Below are positions 8,140 through 18,887 of a DNA stretch of 64,000 bases, one piece after another. The first letter of the stretch is position 1, and each line of letters starts with the position of its first letter. The DNA lies in contig JACJWK010000008.1 of assembly GCA_020637195.1 (NCBI GenBank), positions 1-64,000 on the forward strand. The letters are read 5' to 3'. Position numbers and translations under genes: made by a program. Below the pieces are notes generated by a model. It did not search any database. It was not told where the DNA came from and worked only from the letters and a program-made list of their open reading frames with translations. This DNA is from Microthrixaceae bacterium. GTDB lineage: Bacteria; Actinomycetota; Acidimicrobiia; Acidimicrobiales; DATDAH01.

Positions 8140-10152
8140 GTGCCGCCGTTCCGCGTCGTGTCCGAGTTCCAGCCCGCCGGGGACCAGCCCGGTGCCATCG
8201 CCGCGCTGAGCGAGGGCGTCGAGCGCGGCGACCGCATGCAGACGCTGCTCGGCATCACCGGCAGCGGCAAGAGCGCCACCATCGCCTGGACCATCGAGCA
8301 GGTGCAGCGCCCCACCCTGGTGATCGCCCCCAACAAGTCGCTGGCGGCGCAGCTGGCCAACGAGTTCCGCGAGTTCTTCCCCGACAACCGGGTGGAGTAC
8401 TTCGTCTCCTACTACGACTACTACCAGCCCGAGGCCTACATGGCCGCGAGCGACACCTACATCGAGAAGGACTCGTCGGTGAACGACGAGATCGACCGGC
8501 TGCGCCACTCGGCCACCTCGGCGCTGCTGACCCGGCGCGACACCATCGTCGTCGCGTCCGTGTCGTGCATCTACGGCCTGGGGTCGCCCGAGGAGTACGA
8601 GCAGCAGCTGCTGCACGTCAAGGTGGGCGAGGAGCACGAGCAGCGCGCGATCCTGCGCCGCCTGGTCGACATGCAGTACGAGCGCAACGACATGAACCTG
8701 GTGCGGGGCAAGTTCCGGGTCCGTGGCGACACGGTCGAGATCCACCCCGCCTACGACGAGCACGCCGTGCGCATCGAGCTGTTCGGTGACGAGGTCGAGG
8801 GCATCACCCAGGTCGACCCGCTCACGGGCCAGCTCGTGGCCGCGCTCGACGAGCTGGTCGTGTTCCCGGCCACCCACTACGTCGCGGGCGAGGAGCGCAT
8901 GCGGGCCGCGGTCACCCGCATCGAGGCCGAGCTCCAGGAGCGTCTGGCCTGGTTCGAGGCCGAGGGCAAGCTGCTCGAGGCCCAACGGCTGCGCATGCGC
9001 ACGCAGTACGACCTCGAGATGATGCAGGAGCTCGGGTTCTGCAACGGCATCGAGAACTACTCGGCGCCGATCGAGGGTCGCGGGCCGGGGGAGGCCCCCA
9101 ACACCCTGCTCGACTTCTTCCCGGACGACTACCTGGTGGTCCTCGACGAGTCGCACGTGGCCGTCCCCCAGCTGCACGGCCAGTACGAGGGGGACCGCTC
9201 GCGCAAGGACAGCCTGATCGAGCACGGGTTCCGCCTGCCGTCGGCGGCCGACAACCGCCCGCTGCGCTTCGAGGAGTTCCTCGACAAGGTCAACCAGGTG
9301 GTGTTCCTCTCCGCCACCCCGGGCGACTACGAGCTGTCCCACTCCACCCAGGTGGTCGAGCAGATCGTGCGCCCCACCGGGCTGACCGACCCGGAGATCG
9401 TGGTGAAGCCCACCAAGGGCCAGATCGACGACCTGGTCGAGTCGATCAACGCCCGCATCGCCGAGGACGCGCGGGTGCTCGTCACCACCCTCACCAAGAA
9501 GATGGCCGAGGACCTCACCGACTACCTCCTCGAGCTCGGCCTGCGGGTGCGCTACCTCCACAGCGAGGTCGACACCATCGAGCGCATCGAGATCCTGCGC
9601 GACCTGCGCCTCGGCGAGTTCGACGTCCTCGTGGGCATCAACCTCCTGCGCGAGGGCCTCGACCTCCCCGAGGTGTCGCTGGTGGCGATCCTCGACGCCG
9701 ACAAGGAGGGGTTCCTGCGCAGCGAGACGTCGCTCATCCAGACCATCGGGCGGGCCGCCCGCAACGTGGACGGGCAGGTGGTGATGTACGCCGACACCGT
9801 CACCGACTCGATGCAGCGGGCCATCTCCGAGACCAACCGCCGGCGCGGACTCCAACAGGCGTACAACGAGGCCCACGGCATCGACCCCCAGACCATCCGC
9901 AAGGCGGTCACCGACATCCTCGCCCAGCTCCGGCCCAGCGAGACCGCGCCGGTGCCCGGTGCCGGCCGGCGCTCCCGTGCCCGCGACCAGCGGTCCGACT
10001 TCGCCGACCTGCCCCACGACGAGCTGGGCCGGCTCATCCGGACCCTCGAGGAGGAGATGCACCAGGCGTCGGCCGACCTGCGCTTCGAGTACGCCGCCCG
10101 CCTGCGCGACGAGATCGCCGACCTCAAGCGGGAGCTTCGCGAGGTGGTGTGA
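8140..10152 (+). CDS. uvrB: UvrABC system protein B, DNA-damage helicase subunit
   Basis: 670 aa, the family length. Walker A GITGSGKS is at about 38-45. The beta-hairpin region with YYDYYQPEAYMAASDTYIEK is present, as are a DESHV Walker B and the helicase motifs RSETSLIQTIGRAARN. A C-terminal UVR motif (LEEEMHQASADLRFEYAARL), which contacts UvrC, completes it. UvrB loads at lesions found by UvrA and verifies the damage. I chose GTG 8140 (VPPFRVVSEFQPAGDQP) since homologues begin here; the upstream open frame is non-homologous. The downstream end is decorated by a 17-bp tandem repeat. Confidence 0.97.
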   Translation: MPPFRVVSEFQPAGDQPGAIAALSEGVERGDRMQTLLGITGSGKSATIAWTIEQVQRPTLVIAPNKSLAAQLANEFREFFPDNRVEYFVSYYDYYQPEAYMAASDTYIEKDSSVNDEIDRLRHSATSALLTRRDTIVVASVSCIYGLGSPEEYEQQLLHVKVGEEHEQRAILRRLVDMQYERNDMNLVRGKFRVRGDTVEIHPAYDEHAVRIELFGDEVEGITQVDPLTGQLVAALDELVVFPATHYVAGEERMRAAVTRIEAELQERLAWFEAEGKLLEAQRLRMRTQYDLEMMQELGFCNGIENYSAPIEGRGPGEAPNTLLDFFPDDYLVVLDESHVAVPQLHGQYEGDRSRKDSLIEHGFRLPSAADNRPLRFEEFLDKVNQVVFLSATPGDYELSHSTQVVEQIVRPTGLTDPEIVVKPTKGQIDDLVESINARIAEDARVLVTTLTKKMAEDLTDYLLELGLRVRYLHSEVDTIERIEILRDLRLGEFDVLVGINLLREGLDLPEVSLVAILDADKEGFLRSETSLIQTIGRAARNVDGQVVMYADTVTDSMQRAISETNRRRGLQQAYNEAHGIDPQTIRKAVTDILAQLRPSETAPVPGAGRRSRARDQRSDFADLPHDELGRLIRTLEEEMHQASADLRFEYAARLRDEIADLKRELREVV

Positions 10153-10193
10153 GGCGGCGGGTGGTGTGAGGCGGCGGGTGGTGTGAGGCGGCC
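10143..10193. repeat. Three tandem 17-bp repeats across the uvrB stop codon
   Basis: The unit GGTGGTGTGAGGCGGCG is repeated at 10143, 10160 and 10177, the last differing only at its final base. The first copy contains the last codons and TGA of uvrB; the others duplicate that stop outside the gene. The last copy's GTGAGGC can pair with GCCTCAC at 10211-10217, a weak hairpin. It looks like recent slippage rather than a functional array. Confidence 0.8.
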
Positions 10194-10246
10194 GGGGCGT
10201 CGAAGCGGGGGCCTCACAGCGGCGCGTCGCCCGCCGATGGGCACCG

Positions 10247-11956
10247 GTGCCGACCCTCGCCGCCCCGGCTGCCGACGAGGCGGCAGGGCCCCGGTCCACG
10301 CCCCTGCGAGCGCCCTGGCGCACGCTCCCGGGCGCGTTGGTCCTGTTGGCCGCGCTGTGCGCCCTCGTGATCGGCCTCGGTCGCCCCGGGGCGGGGTCGG
10401 GCAGCGATGCGGGCGGCAAGCTGGCGACGGTCGTGGTGATGGCCGACGAGGGCACCCTCGTGCCCGACGTGGGGTACTGGGCCGAGGGGCAGGACCCCGA
10501 CGGCGACCACCACCCGCTGTGGAACACCACCGCCGTGGGCGACCGGTGGGTGCAGGCCACGAGCCTGCCCTTCGTGGCCGCGGCGCTGCCCCTCTACGCC
10601 ACGGCCGGCGCCGCCGGGGCCCTGGTGCTGCCGGTGCTGGGCTGCCTGCTGGCCGCGCTCGCGGCCCGCCACCTGGCCCGCGTCCTCCACGGCGGGGAGG
10701 GCTGGGCGGCGTTCTGGCTGGTGGGTGCGGCCGGCCCGGCGCTGTTCTACGCCGGCGACTTCTGGGAGCACGCGCCGGCGCTGGGCCTGGGGTTGCTGGC
10801 CGTCGCCTCGGCACTGGATGACGACGCCCGTCCGGCGCGGGCCCTGCTGACCGGCGTCGCGGCCGGGTTGGCCGTGGTGCTGCGGGCCGAGATGCTGCTC
10901 TACGGGGTCGCCTTCGTGGGTGCCACGCTCGTCGTGGGCGCCGAGCGACGCCGAGTCCTGGCCGAGCGCACCCGCCTGGTGCTGACCGTCGTGGGCGCCG
11001 CCGTGCCGGTGCTGGCCAACGCCGTGGTGGAGCGAGCGCTCCTGGCCGACGGGGTGCGCGACGGGCGCGCCGCGGAGAGCATCGCCGGCACCGCGGGCCG
11101 CGCCGGCAGTCGGGTCACCGACGCCGCGCTGACGTCGGTGGGCCTCTTCCCCGACGACCGCGCCCACGCCCTGCTCGTCGGCGGTCTGCTGGTCGGCTCG
11201 CTGCTGGTGCTGGGCGCCCGCCTGGCCTGGCCGGAGTGGGTGAGCGCACGGGCCACGCTCGTGGCCGGCGTGGTGGCCGCATCCCTCTACGCACTGCGCC
11301 TCTCCTCGGGCCCGGGCTTCGTCCCCGGGTTCCTGGTGGTGGCCCCGTTCGCCGCCGCCGGCGTGTTCGGCGCCCGGTCCCCGAAGGAGCGGGTGGTGCT
11401 CGGCACCGCCCTCGGCGTGCTGCCCCTGGTGTGGGCGACGGCGTGGACCGGGAACCACCTGGCGCAGTGGGGTGGGCGCTACCTGCTGCTCTCGGGCGCG
11501 CTCCTCACCGTGCTGGCCGTGGGCGTCGCCGAGCGCGTCGGCTGGCGGCGGCCGGCGATGGTGGCGCTCGCGACCCTCACCGTGGTCGTCGCCGGGTTCG
11601 GCGTCGCCTGGCACGTCGAGCGCACCCGCACGGTGGGCGACGCGGTCGCCGCGATCGAGTCCCGCCCCGACGACGTCGTGGTGATCAGCGACCTGGGTCA
11701 CCTCGGCCGCGAGGCCGGCGCCTGGTACGGCGACCACCGCTGGCTGCGCACCGCGGAGCCGGGCGGGATCGAGGCCGCGGCGGCGGTGGCCCGGGCCGCC
11801 GGCGCCGGCGACCTCGCGGTCGTGCAGGTGGCGCCCTCGGGCGGAGACGAGCCCGCAGCCCCCGCGCTCGGGGGCTACGAGCCGGCCGGGGCCCCGCAGC
11901 GGATCCCGTACCTCGTGGGTGAGGTGCTCGTCGTGCAGCGCTACCGCGCCCGATGA
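10247..11956 (+). CDS. GT-C-like multi-pass membrane protein
   Basis: 569 aa, with about twelve hydrophobic segments. A first membrane helix (about 27-45) leads into an extracytoplasmic loop ending near HHPLWNTTAVGDRWVQ. Features typical of GT-C glycosyltransferases follow: a conserved FWEHAPALGLGL helix and a VVLRAEMLLYG segment. The last 100 residues form a small soluble domain. Substrate and acceptor are unknown. The start is GTG 10247, 94 bp after uvrB. Its stop overlaps the next start (ATGA at 11953-11956), so the two membrane proteins are probably co-translated. Confidence 0.6.
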   Translation: MPTLAAPAADEAAGPRSTPLRAPWRTLPGALVLLAALCALVIGLGRPGAGSGSDAGGKLATVVVMADEGTLVPDVGYWAEGQDPDGDHHPLWNTTAVGDRWVQATSLPFVAAALPLYATAGAAGALVLPVLGCLLAALAARHLARVLHGGEGWAAFWLVGAAGPALFYAGDFWEHAPALGLGLLAVASALDDDARPARALLTGVAAGLAVVLRAEMLLYGVAFVGATLVVGAERRRVLAERTRLVLTVVGAAVPVLANAVVERALLADGVRDGRAAESIAGTAGRAGSRVTDAALTSVGLFPDDRAHALLVGGLLVGSLLVLGARLAWPEWVSARATLVAGVVAASLYALRLSSGPGFVPGFLVVAPFAAAGVFGARSPKERVVLGTALGVLPLVWATAWTGNHLAQWGGRYLLLSGALLTVLAVGVAERVGWRRPAMVALATLTVVVAGFGVAWHVERTRTVGDAVAAIESRPDDVVVISDLGHLGREAGAWYGDHRWLRTAEPGGIEAAAAVARAAGAGDLAVVQVAPSGGDEPAAPALGGYEPAGAPQRIPYLVGEVLVVQRYRAR

Positions 11957-13473
11957 CCTCGTTGGAGCGGGACCGCGGCGCCTCGCCGGCCGCTCGCACG
12001 GCCGCCACCGCCGGGCGCCCCACCGGCCGGCGGCCCACGAACGACGCCGCGGCCACGGCGATCGTCGCGCTGCTCACCTTCCTCATCGCCCTGCGCCCGG
12101 CGGTCGACAACGATCTCTGGTTCCACCTGCGCACCGCCCGGTGGATGCTCGATCACCACCGGTGGGTGGGCGTCGACCCTTTCACCCACACCCGGCCCGG
12201 CGTGGCGCGGGTCCAGACCGACTGGCTGGCCCAGCTCGGCTACCACGGCGTGTGGCGGGTCCTCGGCCTCGCCGGCGTGGCGCTCGCGGTGGCGGCCCTG
12301 GCGACGCTCGGGCTCGTCGTGCTCCAGCGGGCGCTGCCGGGCGGCACCCGGCTGCGCGCCGGGGTGATCGTGCTCACCGCGGCCTCGTCCTCGATCTTCT
12401 GGTCGGCCCGCACGCAGATGGCGACCTTCGTCGGGACCGCGCTGCTCGTCGCCCTGTTGCTGCGCTGGCGCCGTGACCCGGACAGCCGTCTCCTGTGGTG
12501 GGTCGTGCCGCTGTTCCTCGTCTGGGTCAACGCCCACGGCGGGGTCGTGTACGGCGTGATCATCCTCGGTGCCGCCGTGGTGGGGGAGTGGGTGCGGCTG
12601 GTGCTGGCGCGCGACCCCCTGCCTCGCGTGGCCCTGCATCGGCTGGCGGCGGTGGGCCTGGCCGCCCTCGCCGTGCTCGTGGTCAACCCGTCGGGTTGGC
12701 GCGTGTACGGGCTGCCCTTCCACCAGGTCGGGGCCAGCACCCGGTTCGTCCAGGAGTACCAGCCGCCGGCACTCAGCGACCCCACCGCCCTCCCCTTCTT
12801 CGCCCTGCTGGCCCTCACCGCGGCGCTGCTGGTGTGGCGGTGGCGCGAGTGGGACCCGGTGGAGGTCCTGTGGGTCGCGGCCGGCGCGCTCTTCGCCCTC
12901 CAGTTCACCCGGAGCATCCCGTTCTTCGCCGTCGTGGCCGCGCCCGTGGTGGCGCGCCACCTCCACGGCCTGCGCCACGGGGGCCCGGGCCGCGACACCG
13001 TCGTCGACCGCCGGCCCGCCGAGGGGCCCGTCCTCGCCGGTGTGGTCCTGCTGGCGGTGGTCGTGTCCGTCGCCGCGGTGGCGCGGACCGGTCCCGCGGC
13101 GACCGACGCCCGCCTGGCCGCGGAGTTCCCCGTCGGGGCCGTGGCCTGGATCGAGCAGGCGCAGCCGCCGCGCGAGCTCTTCAACACGTTCGACTGGGGC
13201 GGCTACGTGATGTGGGAGGCGCCGGACTACCCGGTGTCGATCGACGGCCGCACCGACGTGTACGACGAGTACCTCGACGTGTACGACCGCACGATCCGGG
13301 CCGAGCCGGGCTGGCAGGCCGAGCTCGACCGCGAGGGGATCGGGACGGTGCTCGTCGACCCGGGCGCCCCGTTGGCCGGGGCGTTGGCCGCCGACGCCGA
13401 CTGGTCGCGGGCCTACGAGGACCCGGTGGCGGTGGTGTTCACCCGGGTGGCCCCGGTCCCGCCGACACCCTGA
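11953..13473 (+). CDS. GT-C-like membrane protein (paralogue of 194-1705)
   Basis: 506 aa, multi-pass. It shares with the gene at 194-1705 the sequence of landmarks HLRTARWMLDHHRWVGVDPF, WLAQLGYHG, LVWVNAHGG, VNPSGWR, and a C-terminal soluble segment with NTFDWGGYVMW, SIDGRTDVYDEYLDVYD and a closing YEDPVAVVFTR strand. The DGR/DDR element and the W-GG-Y motif probably mark the working domain outside the membrane. It is coupled to the preceding gene by an ATGA overlap. Probable lipid-linked sugar transferase or a related surface-glycan enzyme, not experimentally anchored. Confidence 0.6.
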   Translation: MTSLERDRGASPAARTAATAGRPTGRRPTNDAAATAIVALLTFLIALRPAVDNDLWFHLRTARWMLDHHRWVGVDPFTHTRPGVARVQTDWLAQLGYHGVWRVLGLAGVALAVAALATLGLVVLQRALPGGTRLRAGVIVLTAASSSIFWSARTQMATFVGTALLVALLLRWRRDPDSRLLWWVVPLFLVWVNAHGGVVYGVIILGAAVVGEWVRLVLARDPLPRVALHRLAAVGLAALAVLVVNPSGWRVYGLPFHQVGASTRFVQEYQPPALSDPTALPFFALLALTAALLVWRWREWDPVEVLWVAAGALFALQFTRSIPFFAVVAAPVVARHLHGLRHGGPGRDTVVDRRPAEGPVLAGVVLLAVVVSVAAVARTGPAATDARLAAEFPVGAVAWIEQAQPPRELFNTFDWGGYVMWEAPDYPVSIDGRTDVYDEYLDVYDRTIRAEPGWQAELDREGIGTVLVDPGAPLAGALAADADWSRAYEDPVAVVFTRVAPVPPTP

Positions 13474-13485
13474 GGAATCGGGGTC

Positions 13486-13503
13486 CGAACAAACACACGT
13501 TCG
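13486..13503. promoter_or_regulatory. Inverted repeat CGAAC-N8-GTTCG ahead of uvrA
   Basis: CGAAC at 13486-13490 is mirrored by GTTCG at 13499-13503, directly upstream of the putative uvrA -10 element. The half-sites equal those of the Gram-positive/mycobacterial LexA box (CGAAC-N4-GTTCG), but the spacer is 8 nt instead of 4. It could be a variant SOS operator or chance; uvrB has no equivalent. Confidence 0.35.
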
Positions 13504-13518
13504 ACCCCCGCGCGCCGA

Positions 13519-13524
13519 TATCGT
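13519..13524 (+). promoter_or_regulatory. Putative -10 element (TATCGT) of uvrA
   Basis: A TANNNT hexamer ends 7 nt before the GTG at 13532. If it is the promoter, translation starts at 13532 rather than at the GTG at 13523, which overlaps the hexamer. Confidence 0.4.
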
Positions 13525-13531
13525 GGCGCCG

Positions 13532-16372
<2,841 letters not shown>

Positions 16373-16442
16373 CCGGCTCCGACGAACGGTCCCCGCCCCG
16401 GATCCTCACCCGCACCGCCCCCGCGGCCGATGGAAGGACGTG

Positions 16443-17792
16443 GTGGGTGCCAGCCAGCGGGTCGCCAGGGCCCTTCTCGTCGTCGGCACCGTCGCGGCCG
16501 TCTTCGGGCTCAGCAAGCTCCACGCCAGCCGGATCGCCGACCCCGCCTACGACTTCACCTCGTCGTTCCGCTTCGGCTGGGCGGTGGCCTACGTGGTCGC
16601 CCTCGTCGTCGCGGCGTACGCCGTCGGCCTGCCCGACCTGCCCCGCACGAGGCGCAGCGGCGTGGCCTCGGCGGTCGCCGCGACCCTCGGGGCCGCGGCG
16701 GCCGTCTCCCTCGTGCAGTTGGTCGTGGGCGACGCGCTCCTGCCCCGGTTCGTCGTGTTCGCCGGCGTCCTCGTCCTGGTCCCGTGGTACCTGATCTGCG
16801 TGAACCTGGCCGGCGACGGTCGGGACCGGGCCCTGCACCAGGACCGGGTGGTGGTGGTCGGTGAGCAGGCCGAGATCGCCCCGCTGCGCGAGGAGATCGA
16901 GCGCTACGCGGAGCTCCCCGCCGAGATCGTGGCCGTGCTCGCACCCGAGGAGGCGGCGGTCACCGGCGCCCGCTCCCGCCCGCTCGAGGAGCGGGTGGCC
17001 GCGGAGGGGGCCACGGTGGTCGTGCTGGACCGGCGGGCCCAGGTCGAGCCGAGCATCGTCAGCCAGGCCGCCGCACTGCACGAGTCGGGCATCCGGCTGC
17101 GCACCCTGTCGCTCTTCTACGAGGAGTGGCTCGGCAAGCTCCCGGTGTCCGAGCTCGAGCGGGTGTCGCTCATGTTCGACATCGGCGAGATCCACCGGGC
17201 CCGCTACGGCCGGGTCAAGCGCCTCGTCGACGTGGCGCTCGGGTCGGTCGGGCTGGTGGTGCTCCTGGCGGTGGCACCCCTCGTCTGGCTCGGGGACCGG
17301 GTCGCCAACCGGGGCCCGCTGCTGTACCGGCAGGCCCGCGTGGGCAAGGGGGGCGTGCCCTTCGAGATCTGGAAGTTCCGCACGATGCGGCCCGCATCCG
17401 ACGGCACGACCCACAACGAGTGGACGACCGAGGACGATCCCCGCATCACGCCCTTCGGCAAGGTGCTGCGCACGACCCACCTCGACGAGCTGCCGCAGGT
17501 CGTGAACATCCTGCGGGGCGACCTCGCGGTGGTGGGACCCCGGCCGGAGCAGCCCGCCTACGTCGACGAGCTCACCGAGAAGCTGCCCTTCTACTCGATG
17601 CGCCACCTCGTGCGACCCGGGCTGACGGGCTGGGCCCAGGTGAAGTACGGCTACGCGGGCGACGAGCGCGACGCCCTCGAGAAGCTCCAGTACGAGTTCT
17701 TCTACCTGCGTCGCCAGGGCCTCGCCCTCGACCTGCGCATCGTGGGACGGACCCTGCGCTCGGTCACCGGCCGCCAGGGCGGCGGTCGCTGA
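16443..17792 (+). CDS. Polyprenyl-phosphate sugar-1-phosphate transferase (WbaP/ExoY-like)
   Basis: About 449 aa. Four N-terminal membrane segments (about 7-115) precede a degenerate nucleotide-binding-like domain, then a fifth helix (RLVDVALGSVGLVVLLAV) and the catalytic bacterial sugar transferase domain with FEIWKFRTMRP, THLDELPQVVNIL, GDLAVVGPRPEQP and RPGLTGWAQV. Such enzymes move a sugar-1-phosphate onto undecaprenyl phosphate and start polysaccharide assembly on the inner membrane. The start is GTG 16443, 4 nt after a GGAAGGA motif; the long upstream open frame runs inside uvrA and is not used. First gene of the island, convergent with the methyltransferase. Confidence 0.88.
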   Translation: MGASQRVARALLVVGTVAAVFGLSKLHASRIADPAYDFTSSFRFGWAVAYVVALVVAAYAVGLPDLPRTRRSGVASAVAATLGAAAAVSLVQLVVGDALLPRFVVFAGVLVLVPWYLICVNLAGDGRDRALHQDRVVVVGEQAEIAPLREEIERYAELPAEIVAVLAPEEAAVTGARSRPLEERVAAEGATVVVLDRRAQVEPSIVSQAAALHESGIRLRTLSLFYEEWLGKLPVSELERVSLMFDIGEIHRARYGRVKRLVDVALGSVGLVVLLAVAPLVWLGDRVANRGPLLYRQARVGKGGVPFEIWKFRTMRPASDGTTHNEWTTEDDPRITPFGKVLRTTHLDELPQVVNILRGDLAVVGPRPEQPAYVDELTEKLPFYSMRHLVRPGLTGWAQVKYGYAGDERDALEKLQYEFFYLRRQGLALDLRIVGRTLRSVTGRQGGGR

Positions 17793-17810
17793 GCCGCACC
17801 ACCGACCCGA

Positions 17811-18842
17811 TCAGCGCCGGCCGACCGCTCCTCTCAGCCGTTCGGCCCGGTAGGCCAGCGACCGGACGGTGCGCTGCGCGAAGTCCCGGGGGTCCCGACG
17901 GAGGGTCCGGAGGTGATCGGCGCCGCGGCCGGCGAGGCCGAGCGGCACCCGGAGGGGCACCGACGCCAGCTCCCGCTGCACGACCCGGGCGGACTCAGCG
18001 GCGATCGGCCCCGCCGGCGCGGCGTCGGCCGCTCGGGCGAGGAGCCACAGCTCGGAGTCGCCGCCCGAGACGTAGCGATGCGCGACGGTCTCGAAGCCCG
18101 CACCCTCGAGGACGTTGGAGAGGGAGGTCGCGGTGAACATGTAGGTGTGGGCGGCGTTGAAATAGGACCAGGCCAGCGTGCGGGAGCGTCGGAACGTCGG
18201 CACCACGATGAGCAGGTGGCCGCCCGCGGGGGCGAGCACCCGGTGCGCGGCCGCCGACGTGGCGGCCGGGTCGGCCAGGTGCTCCCACACGTGGCAGCTG
18301 TACGCGAGGTCGAATGCCTCGCCCGGAGCGAAGGTGCGCTCGTCGAAGAAGCCGTCGGTGATGTCGAGCCCGAACCGTCGCCGACCGAAGGCGGCGAGGT
18401 GGGGGTCGGGCTCGACGCCCCGAACCTCCCAACCGCGGTCCCGCAGACCCACCAGCGCGCCCCCGATCCCGGCGCCGATGTCGAGCGCCCGACCGCGACG
18501 ACCGCGCAGGGCGGGCTGGTCGAGCCCCCACGCGAGCGCGGCCGTCGAGCGGCGCAGCGAGTACCGGACGTAGTGCTCCGGGATGCCGCCACGGACCTCG
18601 TGGTACTCGCCCCCGACGTACATGCGGTCGAGAGCGGCCGGCCCGGGCCGCGGCGACTGGAAGACGAGGCCGCAGTCCTCGCACACGACCCAGGAGGAGC
18701 GCCGGTCGTCGACGTCCAGGCGCCCGAGGAACTCGTCGACCGGCGGCCGCACGAGCGCACGGCGGGCGGCGGTCGAGTGGCAGACGGCGCACGGGACCGT
18801 CTCCAACGGCGACGCGTCGTCCACGCGGGGCAGGGTGTCCAT
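17811..18842 (-). CDS. Class I SAM methyltransferase with N-terminal zinc-binding knuckle
   Basis: About 343 aa. Cysteines C18, C21, C54 and C57 form a CxxC...CxxC zinc site, a combination common in sugar C-methyltransferases and related glycan methylases. The SAM domain has motif I ALDIGAGIGG (about 113-122), an acidic end of strand 2 (GVEPDPH) and YSCHVWEHLADP. The C-terminal 80 residues are helical and unassigned. Its place between a sugar transferase and a flippase points to methylation of a glycan or its nucleotide-sugar precursor. ATG 18842 is chosen over a TTG three codons upstream; neither has a clear Shine-Dalgarno. Confidence 0.8.
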   Translation of the reverse strand: MDTLPRVDDASPLETVPCAVCHSTAARRALVRPPVDEFLGRLDVDDRRSSWVVCEDCGLVFQSPRPGPAALDRMYVGGEYHEVRGGIPEHYVRYSLRRSTAALAWGLDQPALRGRRGRALDIGAGIGGALVGLRDRGWEVRGVEPDPHLAAFGRRRFGLDITDGFFDERTFAPGEAFDLAYSCHVWEHLADPAATSAAAHRVLAPAGGHLLIVVPTFRRSRTLAWSYFNAAHTYMFTATSLSNVLEGAGFETVAHRYVSGGDSELWLLARAADAAPAGPIAAESARVVQRELASVPLRVPLGLAGRGADHLRTLRRDPRDFAQRTVRSLAYRAERLRGAVGRR

Positions 18843-18887
18843 CAGAGCCAATCGGCGGCTCGCACCGCGGAGTTGACCACTCGGCGC

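Noticed and set aside
10184..10217. Intrinsic terminator after uvrB
   Set aside because: The stem is only 7 bp with a loop of over 20 nt and no T-tract, so it is noted with the repeat but not called.
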